DNA from: Anaerotignum neopropionicum
GTDB lineage: Bacteria; Bacillota; Clostridia; Lachnospirales; Anaerotignaceae
Length of the DNA stretch: 61,152 bases
Direction of reading: 5' to 3'
Assembly: GCF_001571775.1 (NCBI RefSeq)
Contig: NZ_LRVM01000014.1
Coordinates: 1-61,152, forward strand
The translations under genes were made by a program, and so were the position numbers. The notes below the pieces were generated by a model that had not been told where the DNA came from, searched no databases, and was given only the letters and a program-made list of their open reading frames with translations. This document shows positions 1 through 7,948 of the stretch, one piece after another. Position 1 is the first letter of the stretch. The number at the start of each line of letters is the position of its first letter.

Positions 1-353
1 AAGCCAGCTTGCTGTCTGCCCTGTCTTGGGCAGTGAGTGGTCATCACTTTTGCTACGCAAAAGCCAGCTTGCTGTCTGCCCTGTCTTGGGCAGTGAGTGG
101 TCATCACTTTTGCTACGCAAAAGCCAGCTTGCTGTCTGCCCTGTCTTTGGCAGTGAGTGGTCATCACTTTTGCTACGCAAAAGCCAGCTTGCTGTCTGCC
201 CTGTCTTGGGCAGTGAGTGGTCATCACTTTTGCTACGCAAAAGCCAGCTTGCTGTCTGCCCTGTCTTGGGCAGTGAGTGGTCATCACTTTTGCTACGCAA
301 AAGCCAGTGTCGCTGTCTGCCCTATCTTGGCAGTGAGTGGGCAACGCCCAAGG
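1..353. repeat. 60-bp tandem repeat array built of short hairpins (locus A)
   Basis: Five almost identical 60-bp units fill 1-300 (one base differs in the third unit) and a diverged sixth follows. Each unit is a chain of short inverted repeats: CAGC-tt-GCTG, CTGCCC-tgtctt-GGGCAG, AGTG-gtcat-CACT and CTTTTGC-tac-GCAAAAG. There are no unique spacers, so this is not CRISPR. The array is open in two frames, but the peptides are repetitive and lack a ribosome binding site, so I do not call a gene. The left end lies outside the window. The same unit, in reverse orientation with 61-bp period, occurs near 3491-3625. Confidence 0.93.
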
Positions 354-369
354 TTTGTATTCAGTCTGA
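354..369. repeat. Right terminal inverted repeat of element A
   Basis: The sequence TTTGTATTCAGTCTGA matches the outer end of the related elements at 48641-48656 (TTTGTCTTCAGTCTGG) and 3677-3692 (TTTGTCTTCAAGCTGG). It is preceded by the hairpin GGGC-aac-GCCC, which also precedes that end in the other copies but with a different loop. Confidence 0.75.
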
Positions 370-370
370 A

Positions 371-397
371 GGGAGCGTTAAATCGGCTCCCTATTTT
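371..397 (+). terminator. Hairpin followed by T-run at the edge of element A
   Basis: GGGAGC (371-376) pairs with GCTCCC (386-391) around a 9-nt loop and is followed by TATTTTT. It looks like a Rho-independent terminator for a gene to the left of the window, or like the hairpin that abuts the ends of this repeat family. Confidence 0.6.
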
Positions 398-428
398 TGC
401 GGTTTCTTAAGGTAATTTTGATTTTTTG

Positions 429-457
429 TTGCAATCGGCGAAGAATTATATTATCAT
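429..457 (+). promoter_or_regulatory. Promoter for the SEC-C/ywlC/rpiB/upp group
   Basis: TTGCAA (429-434), a 17-bp spacer and TATCAT (452-457) resemble a housekeeping sigma-A promoter, about 125 bp ahead of the first gene. Confidence 0.6.
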
Positions 458-583
458 TTCAAATAGTGGAGAATTCTGCAACAAGATAAATGCTTTGAAA
501 GAAAGAATCTTTTTTGTGGTGCAAAAAGGAGTATTTTTTTGAGGTGTTTTCCGATAGACCCGAAAATAAAGGAGAGAAAATCA

Positions 584-1084
584 ATGAGTTTATATGAAAA
601 CTGGATGGAAAAGGCTTTTTCTAAAGAAGGAAAAAGCGTGGATGAAATTTGGGATAGTTATTTGCCCAAGGAACAACGAATCTACGAATATATTCTTGGC
701 GAAAAAGTGAATTCTGTGGAAGGCACAGTGACGGAGCTTGCAGCTCGTTTTAAAATGACAACAGAAGAAATTGTTGCCTTTGTGGATGGTATTAACGAAG
801 TTTTACCTGAAAAATATGAAATGGAAGAATTGACGGAAGAATCTCAAATTTCCTTGCAAATTGATTTTGAAAAGCTATTTAAAAAAATGGTTGAGTATAA
901 AGCAGAGCATCTTTATTCGTTATCTCAGTGGGATGGAATTTTTGACGGGGAAACTCGTAAGAAATTCATGCTGGAACAAAAGAATTCCCGTACAATTATC
1001 AAAGGCGAAAAAATCGGACGCAACGATCCTTGCCCTTGCGGCAGCGGTAAAAAATATAAAAAATGCTGCGGTCTAAACCTGTAA
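584..1084 (+). CDS. SEC-C motif protein
   Basis: 166-residue cytosolic protein. The C-terminus carries a typical SEC-C zinc motif ([19 protein letters not shown]), the short metal-binding module also found at the end of SecA. The first 130 residues are acidic and helical, with no domain I can name. The ATG at 584 is chosen because GGAGAG lies 8 bp upstream; an in-frame TTG at 539 has no ribosome binding site. It is followed after one base by ywlC, so the two are probably co-transcribed. Exact function unknown; SEC-C modules usually serve protein or nucleic-acid contacts. Confidence 0.85.
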   Translation: MSLYENWMEKAFSKEGKSVDEIWDSYLPKEQRIYEYILGEKVNSVEGTVTELAARFKMTTEEIVAFVDGINEVLPEKYEMEELTEESQISLQIDFEKLFKKMVEYKAEHLYSLSQWDGIFDGETRKKFMLEQKNSRTIIKGEKIGRNDPCPCGSGKKYKKCCGLNL

Positions 1085-1085
1085 A

Positions 1086-2141
1086 ATGGAAACAAGGCTT
1101 ATAAAAATCAGCACAGAGAATCCCGAATCTGATCTTGTGGAGGAAGCGGCACGTGTTTTAAAGGAAGGCGGGCTTGTGGCTTTTCCTACGGAAACGGTGT
1201 ATGGCTTGGGTGGAAATGGGCTGAACAGTGAAGCTTGTAAGAAAATTTATATTGCCAAGGGGCGTCCGTCGGACAACCCCTTGATTTTGCATATTTCCCA
1301 AATCAGTGAGTTGCGTCCCATTGTGCGGGAAATCCCCCTGGCGGCGCAAAAGCTGATGGATGCCTTTTGGCCCGGCCCCCTTACCATGATTTTTCCCAAA
1401 TCGGATATTGTCCCTATGGCTGCAACAGGCGGCTTGGATACGGTGGCGGTGCGTTTTCCCTCTCATCCTGTGGCAATGGCGTTGATTCGTGCCTCGGGCT
1501 TGCCGATTGCGGGGCCCAGTGCAAATTCCTCGGGGAAACCCAGCCCTACAAGGGCATCTCATGTGGAATTTGATTTATCCGGTAAGATAGATATGATTGT
1601 GGACGGCGGTGCGGCGGAATGGGGCTTGGAATCCACCATTGTGGATGTATCCGGTGATGTTCCTGTTATTTTGCGCCCCGGGGCAATTACAAAGGAAATG
1701 ATGGAGGCTGTGGTGGATCAGGTTTTGATTGATCCGGCCATCTTATCAAAGCCTTCTGTTGACTTGCGCCCGAAAGCCCCAGGGATGAAATATACACATT
1801 ATTCTCCTGTGGCAAAGGTTACCTTGGTTCGAGGAGATGGGAAAGCTGTTATATACAAGGTGAATGAGTTATGTGCGGCAGATAAAGCCCAGGGCAAAAA
1901 AACCGGCGTTTTGGCCACGGAGGAAACTAAGGAGCAGTATCAGGCGGATGTGGTTTTATCCTTGGGAAACAGAGAGAAGCTCGAGGAAATTGGCGCAAAT
2001 CTGTTTCGACACCTGCGTAAGTTTGATTTTCTTGGGGTGGATACGGTTTATTCTGAGGTATTTTCCGAGGAGGGCGAAGGCTTGGCAATTATGAACCGCT
2101 TGAATAAAGCGGCGGGCTATCACCAAATTAATGCCAATTAA
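1086..2141 (+). CDS. ywlC: L-threonylcarbamoyladenylate synthase (Sua5/YwlC type)
   Basis: 351 residues. It makes threonylcarbamoyl-AMP from threonine, bicarbonate and ATP, the first step of the t6A37 tRNA modification. The N-terminal YrdC domain (about residues 15-205) has the family motif PTETVYGLG near residue 35, KGRPSDNPL near 60, and GPSANSSGKPSPT near 145. A C-terminal Sua5 domain (about 230-345) makes it the long Sua5 form rather than short TsaC. It starts one base after the SEC-C stop. t6A is later acted on by MtaB, whose gene is also in this window at 55087. Confidence 0.95.
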   Translation: METRLIKISTENPESDLVEEAARVLKEGGLVAFPTETVYGLGGNGLNSEACKKIYIAKGRPSDNPLILHISQISELRPIVREIPLAAQKLMDAFWPGPLTMIFPKSDIVPMAATGGLDTVAVRFPSHPVAMALIRASGLPIAGPSANSSGKPSPTRASHVEFDLSGKIDMIVDGGAAEWGLESTIVDVSGDVPVILRPGAITKEMMEAVVDQVLIDPAILSKPSVDLRPKAPGMKYTHYSPVAKVTLVRGDGKAVIYKVNELCAADKAQGKKTGVLATEETKEQYQADVVLSLGNREKLEEIGANLFRHLRKFDFLGVDTVYSEVFSEEGEGLAIMNRLNKAAGYHQINAN

Positions 2142-2173
2142 GAAAAGAAAAACAACAATAAGGAGAGTTTATT

Positions 2174-2602
2174 ATGTTAGCTTTAGGTTGTGATCATGGC
2201 GGTTTTCCGTTGATGGCAGAGGTAATTAAATATTTGGACGAGCAAAATATTCCGTATAAAAACTTTGGAACGTTTTCGGAGGAATCCGTGGACTATCCAA
2301 AGTTTGCAAAGCTGGTTGCCCATGGGGTTACGAGTGGCGAGTGCGAGCAGGGGATTTTAATTTGCGGAACAGGAATCGGTATTTCTATTGCAGCCAATAA
2401 GATTAAGGGAATTCGTGCCGCTCTTTGCGGAGATGTTTTTTCTGCGAAAGCAACAAGAGAGCATAATAATGCGAATATTCTTGCCATGGGTGCCCGTGTT
2501 ACAGGCCCTGGCTTGGCTTTGGAAATTGTGAAGGCTTTTTTGGAAACACCATTTTCCAATGATGAACGTCATATAAGAAGAATCAACCAAATTGAAGACT
2601 GA
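2174..2602 (+). CDS. rpiB: Ribose-5-phosphate isomerase B
   Basis: 142 residues, the usual RpiB/LacAB length. It interconverts ribose 5-phosphate and ribulose 5-phosphate in the non-oxidative pentose phosphate pathway. The start GCDHGGF contains the conserved Asp-His phosphate-site motif, and [16 protein letters not shown] carries the catalytic Cys and the anion-binding loop. GGAGAG is 8 bp ahead of the ATG. Its stop codon lies inside a 9-bp microsatellite that continues to the upp start. The neighbour upp suggests a pentose/nucleotide salvage group. Confidence 0.96.
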   Translation: MLALGCDHGGFPLMAEVIKYLDEQNIPYKNFGTFSEESVDYPKFAKLVAHGVTSGECEQGILICGTGIGISIAANKIKGIRAALCGDVFSAKATREHNNANILAMGARVTGPGLALEIVKAFLETPFSNDERHIRRINQIED

Positions 2603-2638
2603 AAAGACTGAAAAGACTGAAAAGACTGAAAAGACTGA
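2594..2638. repeat. 9-bp microsatellite (AAAAGACTG) at the rpiB-upp junction
   Basis: About five tandem copies of a 9-bp unit close to AAAAGACTG span the rpiB stop codon and the upp leader. Because the unit is a multiple of three, copy-number change would not alter the rpiB stop position, but it would change the spacing to the upp ribosome binding site. Confidence 0.9.
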
Positions 2639-2657
2639 TGAGAAAGAAGGAACGATG

Positions 2658-3284
2658 ATGAGTAAACTGTTCGTATCTGAACACCCCATGATTCAGAGCA
2701 AAATGGCAATGCTTAGAAACAAAGAAACAGGTTCAAAGGAGTTTCGAGAGATTATCGGAGAGGTGGCAATGCTTTTGTGCTACGAAGCAACCAGAGATCT
2801 GCCTTTGACGGATATTGAAGTGGAAACACCTGTGGCTATGGCGCAGTGCCGCACCATTGATGCGAAGATTGCGATTGTACCTATTTTGAGAGCGGGAATT
2901 GGCATGACTGACGGGCTTTTGAACCTGATGCCCAATGCAAAAATCGGACATATCGGGTTATATCGTGACCCTGAAACCTTGAATCCTGTGGAATACTACT
3001 GTAAGCTGCCTTGCGATGTGGAAGAAAGAATTGTTTTCTTAACAGATCCAATGCTTGCAACAGGCGGTACAGCGGAAGCTGCCATTGGTTTCTTGAAAGA
3101 CAAAGGGGTAAAAAACATTATTATGCTTTGCATTCTTGCAGCGCCTGACGGTGTAAAAAGAATTCAGGAAATGCATCCTGATGTAGATATTTATGCCGCA
3201 GCTTACGACGGCAAGCTTAACGATCATGGGTACATCGTTCCCGGCTTAGGTGATGCCGGCGACAGAATTTTTGGAACAAAATAA
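2658..3284 (+). CDS. upp: Uracil phosphoribosyltransferase
   Basis: 208 residues. It makes UMP from uracil and PRPP in pyrimidine salvage. The PRPP-binding loop is seen as [10 protein letters not shown] near residue 128, and the uracil-binding C-terminus ends in [17 protein letters not shown], both characteristic of Upp. The ATG at 2658 follows an AAGAAGG site by 7 bp; another ATG is three bases earlier. A TTG-initiated reading frame through the microsatellite would add a KTE repeat of about 20 residues, which is unlikely to be natural. Prs, which makes the PRPP substrate, is encoded at 35261. Confidence 0.96.
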   Translation: MSKLFVSEHPMIQSKMAMLRNKETGSKEFREIIGEVAMLLCYEATRDLPLTDIEVETPVAMAQCRTIDAKIAIVPILRAGIGMTDGLLNLMPNAKIGHIGLYRDPETLNPVEYYCKLPCDVEERIVFLTDPMLATGGTAEAAIGFLKDKGVKNIIMLCILAAPDGVKRIQEMHPDVDIYAAAYDGKLNDHGYIVPGLGDAGDRIFGTK

Positions 3285-3317
3285 ACTGCAAATAGAGTGT
3301 GATGGGGAAATTATGGG

Positions 3318-3712
3318 GGATACAAGCTGTATCCTATCAGAGCGTAGACAAACCTTGGGCTTTGCCCAAACCCGCTTGCTTTTTGAAAAAGGCAAGGCCA
3401 AAAACTTTTATGGAACCCTGATTTTATGTGGTTTCAGGTGGGTCAAGGATGCAGTGGCAAAGAAGTGTCACCTGTCCAAAGGGCAGCTTTGCAAAGCAAA
3501 AGTGATGACCACTCACTGCCCAAGATAGGGCAGACAGCGAAGCTGGCTTTTGCAAAGCAAAAGTGATGACCACTCACTGCCCAAGATAGGGCAGACAGCG
3601 AAGCTGGCTTTTGCAAAGCAAAAGTGATGACCAAGCCCTTGTGGGTGTTTGAGGTCAAAGTCCTCAAGATTTTGACTTTGTCTTCAAGCTGGGAGGATAT
3701 CAGCAGTATCCT
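3318..3712. mobile_element. Hairpin-chain repeat element (locus B), MITE-like
   Basis: The core is 3338-3692. The left end CAGAGCGTAGACAAA (3338-3352) is an imperfect inverted match to the right end TTTGTCTTCAAGCTGG (3677-3692). The interior is a chain of hairpin words, for example TTGGGC-ttt-GCCCAA, and holds two copies of the 61-bp form of the locus A unit (3491-3612). Hairpins built on GGATA/TATCC lie just outside each end (3318-3334 and 3694-3712), and GTATCCTAT is directly repeated at 3329-3337 and 3706-3714, possibly a target duplication. It carries no credible gene. The reverse complement of locus D (48422-48656) aligns along its length. Confidence 0.8.
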
Positions 3713-3773
3713 ATTACCTTCCCTATTTTCCTTTTATCGGGAGCATCTCCCAACTGTTAGGAGAGGATTTTAG

Positions 3774-4811
3774 ATGCAGCATAATTGGTTATTATATATC
3801 GCAGGGTTTGCCAGTGCTTTTGCCATTACCCTGGTAACAACGCCCTTTGCAAAATGGGTTTCCATAAAATGCAAAGCCATTGATTATCCAAAAGACAGAG
3901 GTGTGCATAAAAAACCTATGCCCAGAATGGGCGGGGTAGCTATTGTGTTGGGCTTTACCATTACGGTTTTAATGATGTTTTATTTCGACAGAAGCATGAG
4001 CACAAAGCAATTTGTCGGGTTTCTTACAGGTGCACTGCTGATTGCCGGCTTAGGCGTATTAGACGACATAAAAAATTTGCCTGCAAAGCTGAAGTTTTGT
4101 GTGCAGATTGTGGCGGCGTTTATTGTAATTTTTTCGGGAACCCGAATCAATGTTGTGCTATGGCCTGTGACTGCGGCTTTGCAAAAATTCAGCGTTCCCA
4201 TTACCCTCATTTGGATTGTGGGCGTAACCAATGCGGTGAATCTGATTGATGGGTTAGATGGCTTGGCTGCGGGGGTTTCCTCTATTGCTGCCTTAAGCCT
4301 GATGGTACTTTGTATCATGACAGGAAGTAATACGGCGGTGGTTTTAACGGCTGCCCTTGCTGGTGCCTGCCTTGGCTTTTTGCCCAGAAATTTTAATCCG
4401 GCGGAAATTTTCATGGGAGACACCGGTTCTACCTTTCTTGGATTTGTGCTGGCGGTAACCAGTATTCTTGGGGTATTTAAAGGCTATGCGCTTTTGGCGG
4501 TCAGTGTGAGTGTTCTGTGTTTAGGCTTGCCTGTATTTGATACAGTGTTTGCCATGCTGCGCAGAATGGCGAAGCATCAACCCATTATGCAGCCCGATCG
4601 GGGACATTTGCACCATCGGCTGATTGACCGAGGATTTTCTCAAAAACAAGCGGTGCTGATTTTGTATGCAATCAGCTTTTGCTTGGGGTGCTTGGCTATT
4701 TTTATATCCTTTAAGGATTCCAGAACGATTGTGGTTGTATTGCTAACGGTAATTTTGTTAAGCTTTATTATTTATTATTTTAATGTGCATGTGAAGCACA
4801 AGAGCAAATAA
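3774..4811 (+). CDS. wecA: Undecaprenyl-phosphate GlcNAc-1-phosphate transferase (TagO/WecA family)
   Basis: 345-residue integral membrane enzyme with about ten hydrophobic segments. This family moves GlcNAc-1-phosphate (or a related sugar phosphate) from the UDP-sugar to undecaprenyl phosphate, starting teichoic-acid or other surface polymer synthesis. Seen directly: the first-loop motif HKKPMPRMGG near 44, the Asp pair LGVLDDIKN near 95, NAVNLIDGLDGLAAG near 155, MGDTGS near 220, and a C-terminal DRGHLHHRLIDRG typical of WecA rather than MraY. GGAGAGGA precedes the ATG. Sugar specificity cannot be read from sequence. A terminator follows. Confidence 0.9.
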   Translation: MQHNWLLYIAGFASAFAITLVTTPFAKWVSIKCKAIDYPKDRGVHKKPMPRMGGVAIVLGFTITVLMMFYFDRSMSTKQFVGFLTGALLIAGLGVLDDIKNLPAKLKFCVQIVAAFIVIFSGTRINVVLWPVTAALQKFSVPITLIWIVGVTNAVNLIDGLDGLAAGVSSIAALSLMVLCIMTGSNTAVVLTAALAGACLGFLPRNFNPAEIFMGDTGSTFLGFVLAVTSILGVFKGYALLAVSVSVLCLGLPVFDTVFAMLRRMAKHQPIMQPDRGHLHHRLIDRGFSQKQAVLILYAISFCLGCLAIFISFKDSRTIVVVLLTVILLSFIIYYFNVHVKHKSK

Positions 4812-4812
4812 A

Positions 4813-4854
4813 AAAAGACTGTCCAAGGACGATTTCGTCGGTGGCAGTCTTTTC
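4813..4854 (+). terminator. Terminator after the wecA-like gene
   Basis: AAAAGACTG pairs with CAGTCTTTT around an inner GACGA-tt-TCGTC stem, followed by TTTTC. Confidence 0.75.
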
Positions 4855-4917
4855 TTAGCCCGAAAGACATGGTATACTTAAAGTTGCGAAAATATTAGGG
4901 TGGAAAGGAGAATACAA

Positions 4918-5844
4918 GTGGCTGGAGAAATTTGTATATCAAGTGAATTTATTGAAAAAGAATTGCCTTTGGCGCCGCCCATGTATGTTTCTGTCTACCT
5001 GATGACGAAAGCTTTGGAGGATGCCGATGCGGGGATGGTTGCGCAAAAGCTGAATATACTGGAGAGTGATGTCATTCGTGCTTGGCAGTACTGGCAGGAG
5101 CGAGAAGGGGCAAAGACTAGTGCTGCAGCCCAAACCCCAATTGCTGTTGCGCAAAAGCCCGAATACAGCATGGAGGAGCTTTCTGAATATATGAAGCATC
5201 AGGATATGAAAACACTGCTGCAAACTGCCCAACGAAAATTGGGCAAGCCCTTAACCCAGCAGGATATCAGCATGATTTTTGGTTTTTATGACTGGCTTGG
5301 GTTTTCCCCTGACCTTATCGAGGTTTTGCTTTCCTATTGCGTAAGTGACGGATTCAAGGGAATGCGCTATGTGGAAAAGGTGGCCATTGCTTGGGCGGAA
5401 GAGGGCATTGATTCCGTGGAGAAGGCGGCGCAATACATAGAGATGCGAAAAACAGGCTTTCGTGGGATTATGCGAGCTTTTGGCCAGAGCGGAAGAATGC
5501 CTGTGGATGGAGAAGAGGCCTATATGAAAAAATGGCTGAAGGAATATGAATTACCCCTGGATGTGATAAAAATGGCTTGCGAAAGAACGGTAATGCAGAC
5601 AGGAAAGGTGAGTTTTCCCTATGCCGACAGCATTTTAAAAAGATGGGAAAATGCCGGGGTGAAAAATACGGCGGATGTTGAAGCACTGGATCGTGCATTT
5701 ACAGCAAAAAAAACGGTGAAAAGTAATGAGCCGAAGGTTGCGGCGAAGGCACCAAAACAAAATCGTTTTATCAATTATACCCAAAGACAATGGGATTTTG
5801 ACACATTGGAAAAGCTCCAGCGAGAAGAGAGAGATAAGTGGTAA
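4918..5844 (+). CDS. DnaD-domain replication initiation protein
   Basis: 308 residues. DnaD proteins join primosome assembly, recruiting the helicase loader at the origin or at stalled forks. Two DnaD-type C-terminal helical domains can be seen, about residues 85-175 (ending YVEKVAIAWAEEGI) and about 195-260 (ending SFPYADSILKRWENAGV). The GTG at 4918 sits 7 bp after AAAGGAG. The next gene encodes a DnaC-like ATPase only 15 bp downstream, the expected partner arrangement in clostridia. An extended -10 (TGGTATACT, 4870-4878) lies just upstream. Confidence 0.88.
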   Translation: MAGEICISSEFIEKELPLAPPMYVSVYLMTKALEDADAGMVAQKLNILESDVIRAWQYWQEREGAKTSAAAQTPIAVAQKPEYSMEELSEYMKHQDMKTLLQTAQRKLGKPLTQQDISMIFGFYDWLGFSPDLIEVLLSYCVSDGFKGMRYVEKVAIAWAEEGIDSVEKAAQYIEMRKTGFRGIMRAFGQSGRMPVDGEEAYMKKWLKEYELPLDVIKMACERTVMQTGKVSFPYADSILKRWENAGVKNTADVEALDRAFTAKKTVKSNEPKVAAKAPKQNRFINYTQRQWDFDTLEKLQREERDKW

Positions 5845-5859
5845 GAGGAGGTGGAAATA

Positions 5860-6855
5860 TTGGCAACAAGAACGCAAATTTTCCGTGAGATTTTGCGGGA
5901 ATATGATGGCTTGCGCACGCAAAAGGCAGCGGAATTGCGAGAAAGAAGGACTGCAGTTTACGAAAAACTGCCTCGTTTGGCGGACATTGAACGGGAACTG
6001 GCTCTTTTAGGTACGAAAACCGCCCGATTGGTGTTGCAAGGGCTAGCAGATCCAAAGGATGTTTTGGAGCAGCTGAAAAGGGAACAGAAAATTTTGGAGC
6101 AAGAGCGTTTGAAAATTTTAGAAGCCAATTATTTGTCGCCGAAGCTTTTGGAGATGGAATATGCCTGCCCAAAATGTCAGGATACCGGTTATATTGGAAC
6201 GGAGCAATGTCTTTGCATGAAAAGACGTCTGATGGATAAGCTGTATGATCAGTCGAATGTGCGGGATATGCTTCAGGTTGAAAATTTTGATAACTTTAAT
6301 TTTTCGCTGTATAGCGCGGCACAGTCCAAGGAAGAGGGAATTTCGCCAAAGGTCAACGCGGAAAAGCTGTATCGCAGGGCTTTAGCATTCGTTGAGGATT
6401 TTGGGAATGGCGCAAACCTTTTGATTTACGGAGGGACAGGCCTTGGAAAAACATTCCTGTGCAACTGCATTGCCAAGGATTTATTGGAAAGAGGTCATAC
6501 GGTTTTATATCTTACTGCAGGACAGTTGTTTCGAAGGCTGGAGGAGCAAAGATTTCATAAGAGCGATGACGAAGAGGAATCCAAGGAATGGGACCAGGAG
6601 CTCCTTGATGCAGAGCTTTTGATCATTGACGATTTGGGGACGGAGTTTTCTACAATATTTACGGCGTCGGAGCTTTTTCGCATCGTAAATGATAGACAGC
6701 TGGCGAAAAAGGCGGTTGTGATTTCCACAAACCTAGGGCCAACGGAGCTGATGAATCTATATTCCGAGCGTGTAACATCAAGATTTCTTGGTGAATTTGA
6801 GCAAATGAAGTTTTTCGGAGATGATATTCGCATTATAAAGAAGTATCAAAGATAA
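5860..6855 (+). CDS. DnaC/DnaI-like helicase loader ATPase
   Basis: 331 residues. It probably loads the replicative helicase with the DnaD-like protein encoded just upstream. The N-terminal half is helical and ends in a zinc-finger-like motif CPKCQDTGYIGTEQCLC near 105-122. The AAA+ domain (about 155-331) has a Walker A GGTGLGKT near 190 and a Walker B LLIIDDLGTE near 250, followed by an Arg-rich sensor region ending VTSRFLGEF. The TTG at 5860 is preferred because GAGGAGG is 8 bp upstream; the GTG at 5851 overlaps that site. Confidence 0.9.
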   Translation: MATRTQIFREILREYDGLRTQKAAELRERRTAVYEKLPRLADIERELALLGTKTARLVLQGLADPKDVLEQLKREQKILEQERLKILEANYLSPKLLEMEYACPKCQDTGYIGTEQCLCMKRRLMDKLYDQSNVRDMLQVENFDNFNFSLYSAAQSKEEGISPKVNAEKLYRRALAFVEDFGNGANLLIYGGTGLGKTFLCNCIAKDLLERGHTVLYLTAGQLFRRLEEQRFHKSDDEEESKEWDQELLDAELLIIDDLGTEFSTIFTASELFRIVNDRQLAKKAVVISTNLGPTELMNLYSERVTSRFLGEFEQMKFFGDDIRIIKKYQR

Positions 6856-6878
6856 AAAACGGGAAATAAAATGACAAT

Positions 6879-6922
6879 AAAAAAGGAGCGAGTGTCTGTA
6901 AAAATGGACATGCTCCTTTTTT
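6879..6922 (+). terminator. Terminator after the dnaC-like gene
   Basis: AAAAAAGGAGC pairs with GCTCCTTTTTT, giving a strong stem and T-run. Confidence 0.88.
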
Positions 6923-7301
6923 CATTGGAGTTTTAAGGGAAAGTATAAAGAACGGTGTAAAAACTTGTAAAACGTAAATTTTAAAGAAAGTATGCCTCAT
7001 ATAAAAAAGAATTTTTGAGTAAAATTATTTGTAATACGGCATTTTAAAAAAACAACTGTAATATTGAATAAGGAATAAGTTACATTTGTTTATGGATACA
7101 AAAAAAATAGGCAATAATAGGGTTTTGTGATATAATAAAAAAACAATAGAATTTTGTGTGTGAATCACGATTTCTATTTAAGATAGCCGTTCGTTTGAAG
7201 GGATGGCATACGATAAACCACACAGGGAGTTTAACTTTTTCTGTCTTCGAAGAAAGCTGTTATTGGCTGAAAATGAATGGAAATTGTTTTTGAGGTGACC
7301 A
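6923..7301. other. AT-rich intergenic region ahead of tmk
   Basis: No gene is visible. It holds TGTAAA repeated after 10 bp at 6956-6971 and a promoter near 7108-7136, leaving an untranslated leader of about 155 nt before tmk. Confidence 0.5.
7108..7136 (+). promoter_or_regulatory. Promoter of the tmk operon
   Basis: TAGGCA, 17-bp spacer, TATAAT (7131-7136). Confidence 0.6.
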
Positions 7302-7928
7302 ATGAGGGGATTTTTTATTTCGGTGGAGGGCAGCGATGGCAGCGGCAAATCCACACAAATTAGAAAAATAGAGGAATATCTGAAAAAAAAGAAGCAGGAA
7401 GTCCTTCTGACCAGGGAGCCGGGGGGCACAATGATTTCTGAAAAAATTCGGGAATTATTGCTGGATCCCTCTAATAAAGCCATGGCGGCGAAAACGGAAA
7501 TGCTTTTATATGCTGCCGCTAGAGCCCAGCATGTGGAGGAGTTTGTTCTCCCCAATTTGAAACAAGGAAAGCATGTTTTGACAGACCGTTTTACGGATTC
7601 CAGCATTGCCTATCAGGGCTTTGGCCGTGCAATGGGGGATATGGTGGCAGAGGTAAACCGCATTGCAACAGGCGGGCTTTCGCCGGATATTACGTTTTAT
7701 TTGGAGCTTTCCCCCGAAGCGGGAATCGGCAGAAAAAAAGCGGAAGTAAATCATAAGATGGATCGGCTGGAGCTGGAGAAGCAGGAATTCCATCAAAAAG
7801 TTTATATGGGCTACAAAGCATTGTGTGAAACACAGGAACAGCGCATCTGCAAAATTGATGCAAGTCAAGATATAGAAACTGTTTTTGTCGAAATACAGGC
7901 GGGACTGGACAGATTGTTTGGCTTTTAA
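7302..7928 (+). CDS. tmk: Thymidylate kinase
   Basis: 208 residues. It phosphorylates dTMP to dTDP. The P-loop is EGSDGSGKST near residues 9-18, the DR(Y/F) motif appears as LTDRFTDSSIAYQG near 90, and the TREPGGT loop is near 38. It opens the conserved tmk-darA-holB-ricT-trmN6-rsmI block known from Bacillus subtilis (tmk-yaaQ-yaaR-holB-yaaT-yabA-yabB-yazA-yabC); yaaR, yabA and yazA are absent here. GAGGTGA lies ahead of the ATG. Confidence 0.97.
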   Translation: MRGFFISVEGSDGSGKSTQIRKIEEYLKKKKQEVLLTREPGGTMISEKIRELLLDPSNKAMAAKTEMLLYAAARAQHVEEFVLPNLKQGKHVLTDRFTDSSIAYQGFGRAMGDMVAEVNRIATGGLSPDITFYLELSPEAGIGRKKAEVNHKMDRLELEKQEFHQKVYMGYKALCETQEQRICKIDASQDIETVFVEIQAGLDRLFGF

Positions 7929-7948
7929 ACAAGACAGGAGGGATATCT

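Noticed and set aside
1-300. CRISPR array
   Set aside because: The units are directly adjacent with no unique spacers, and no cas genes are near.
9-415. Two overlapping open frames with repeated peptides
   Set aside because: They read through the 60-bp tandem repeat, have no ribosome binding site, and the repeat also exists in reverse orientation elsewhere.
3250-3667. Short open frames on both strands in locus B
   Set aside because: They lie in the repeat element, overlap upp or hairpins, and lack ribosome binding sites.
6956-6971. WalR-like TGTAAA pair upstream of tmk
   Set aside because: The half-sites are 10 bp apart instead of 11 and no promoter is positioned after them.
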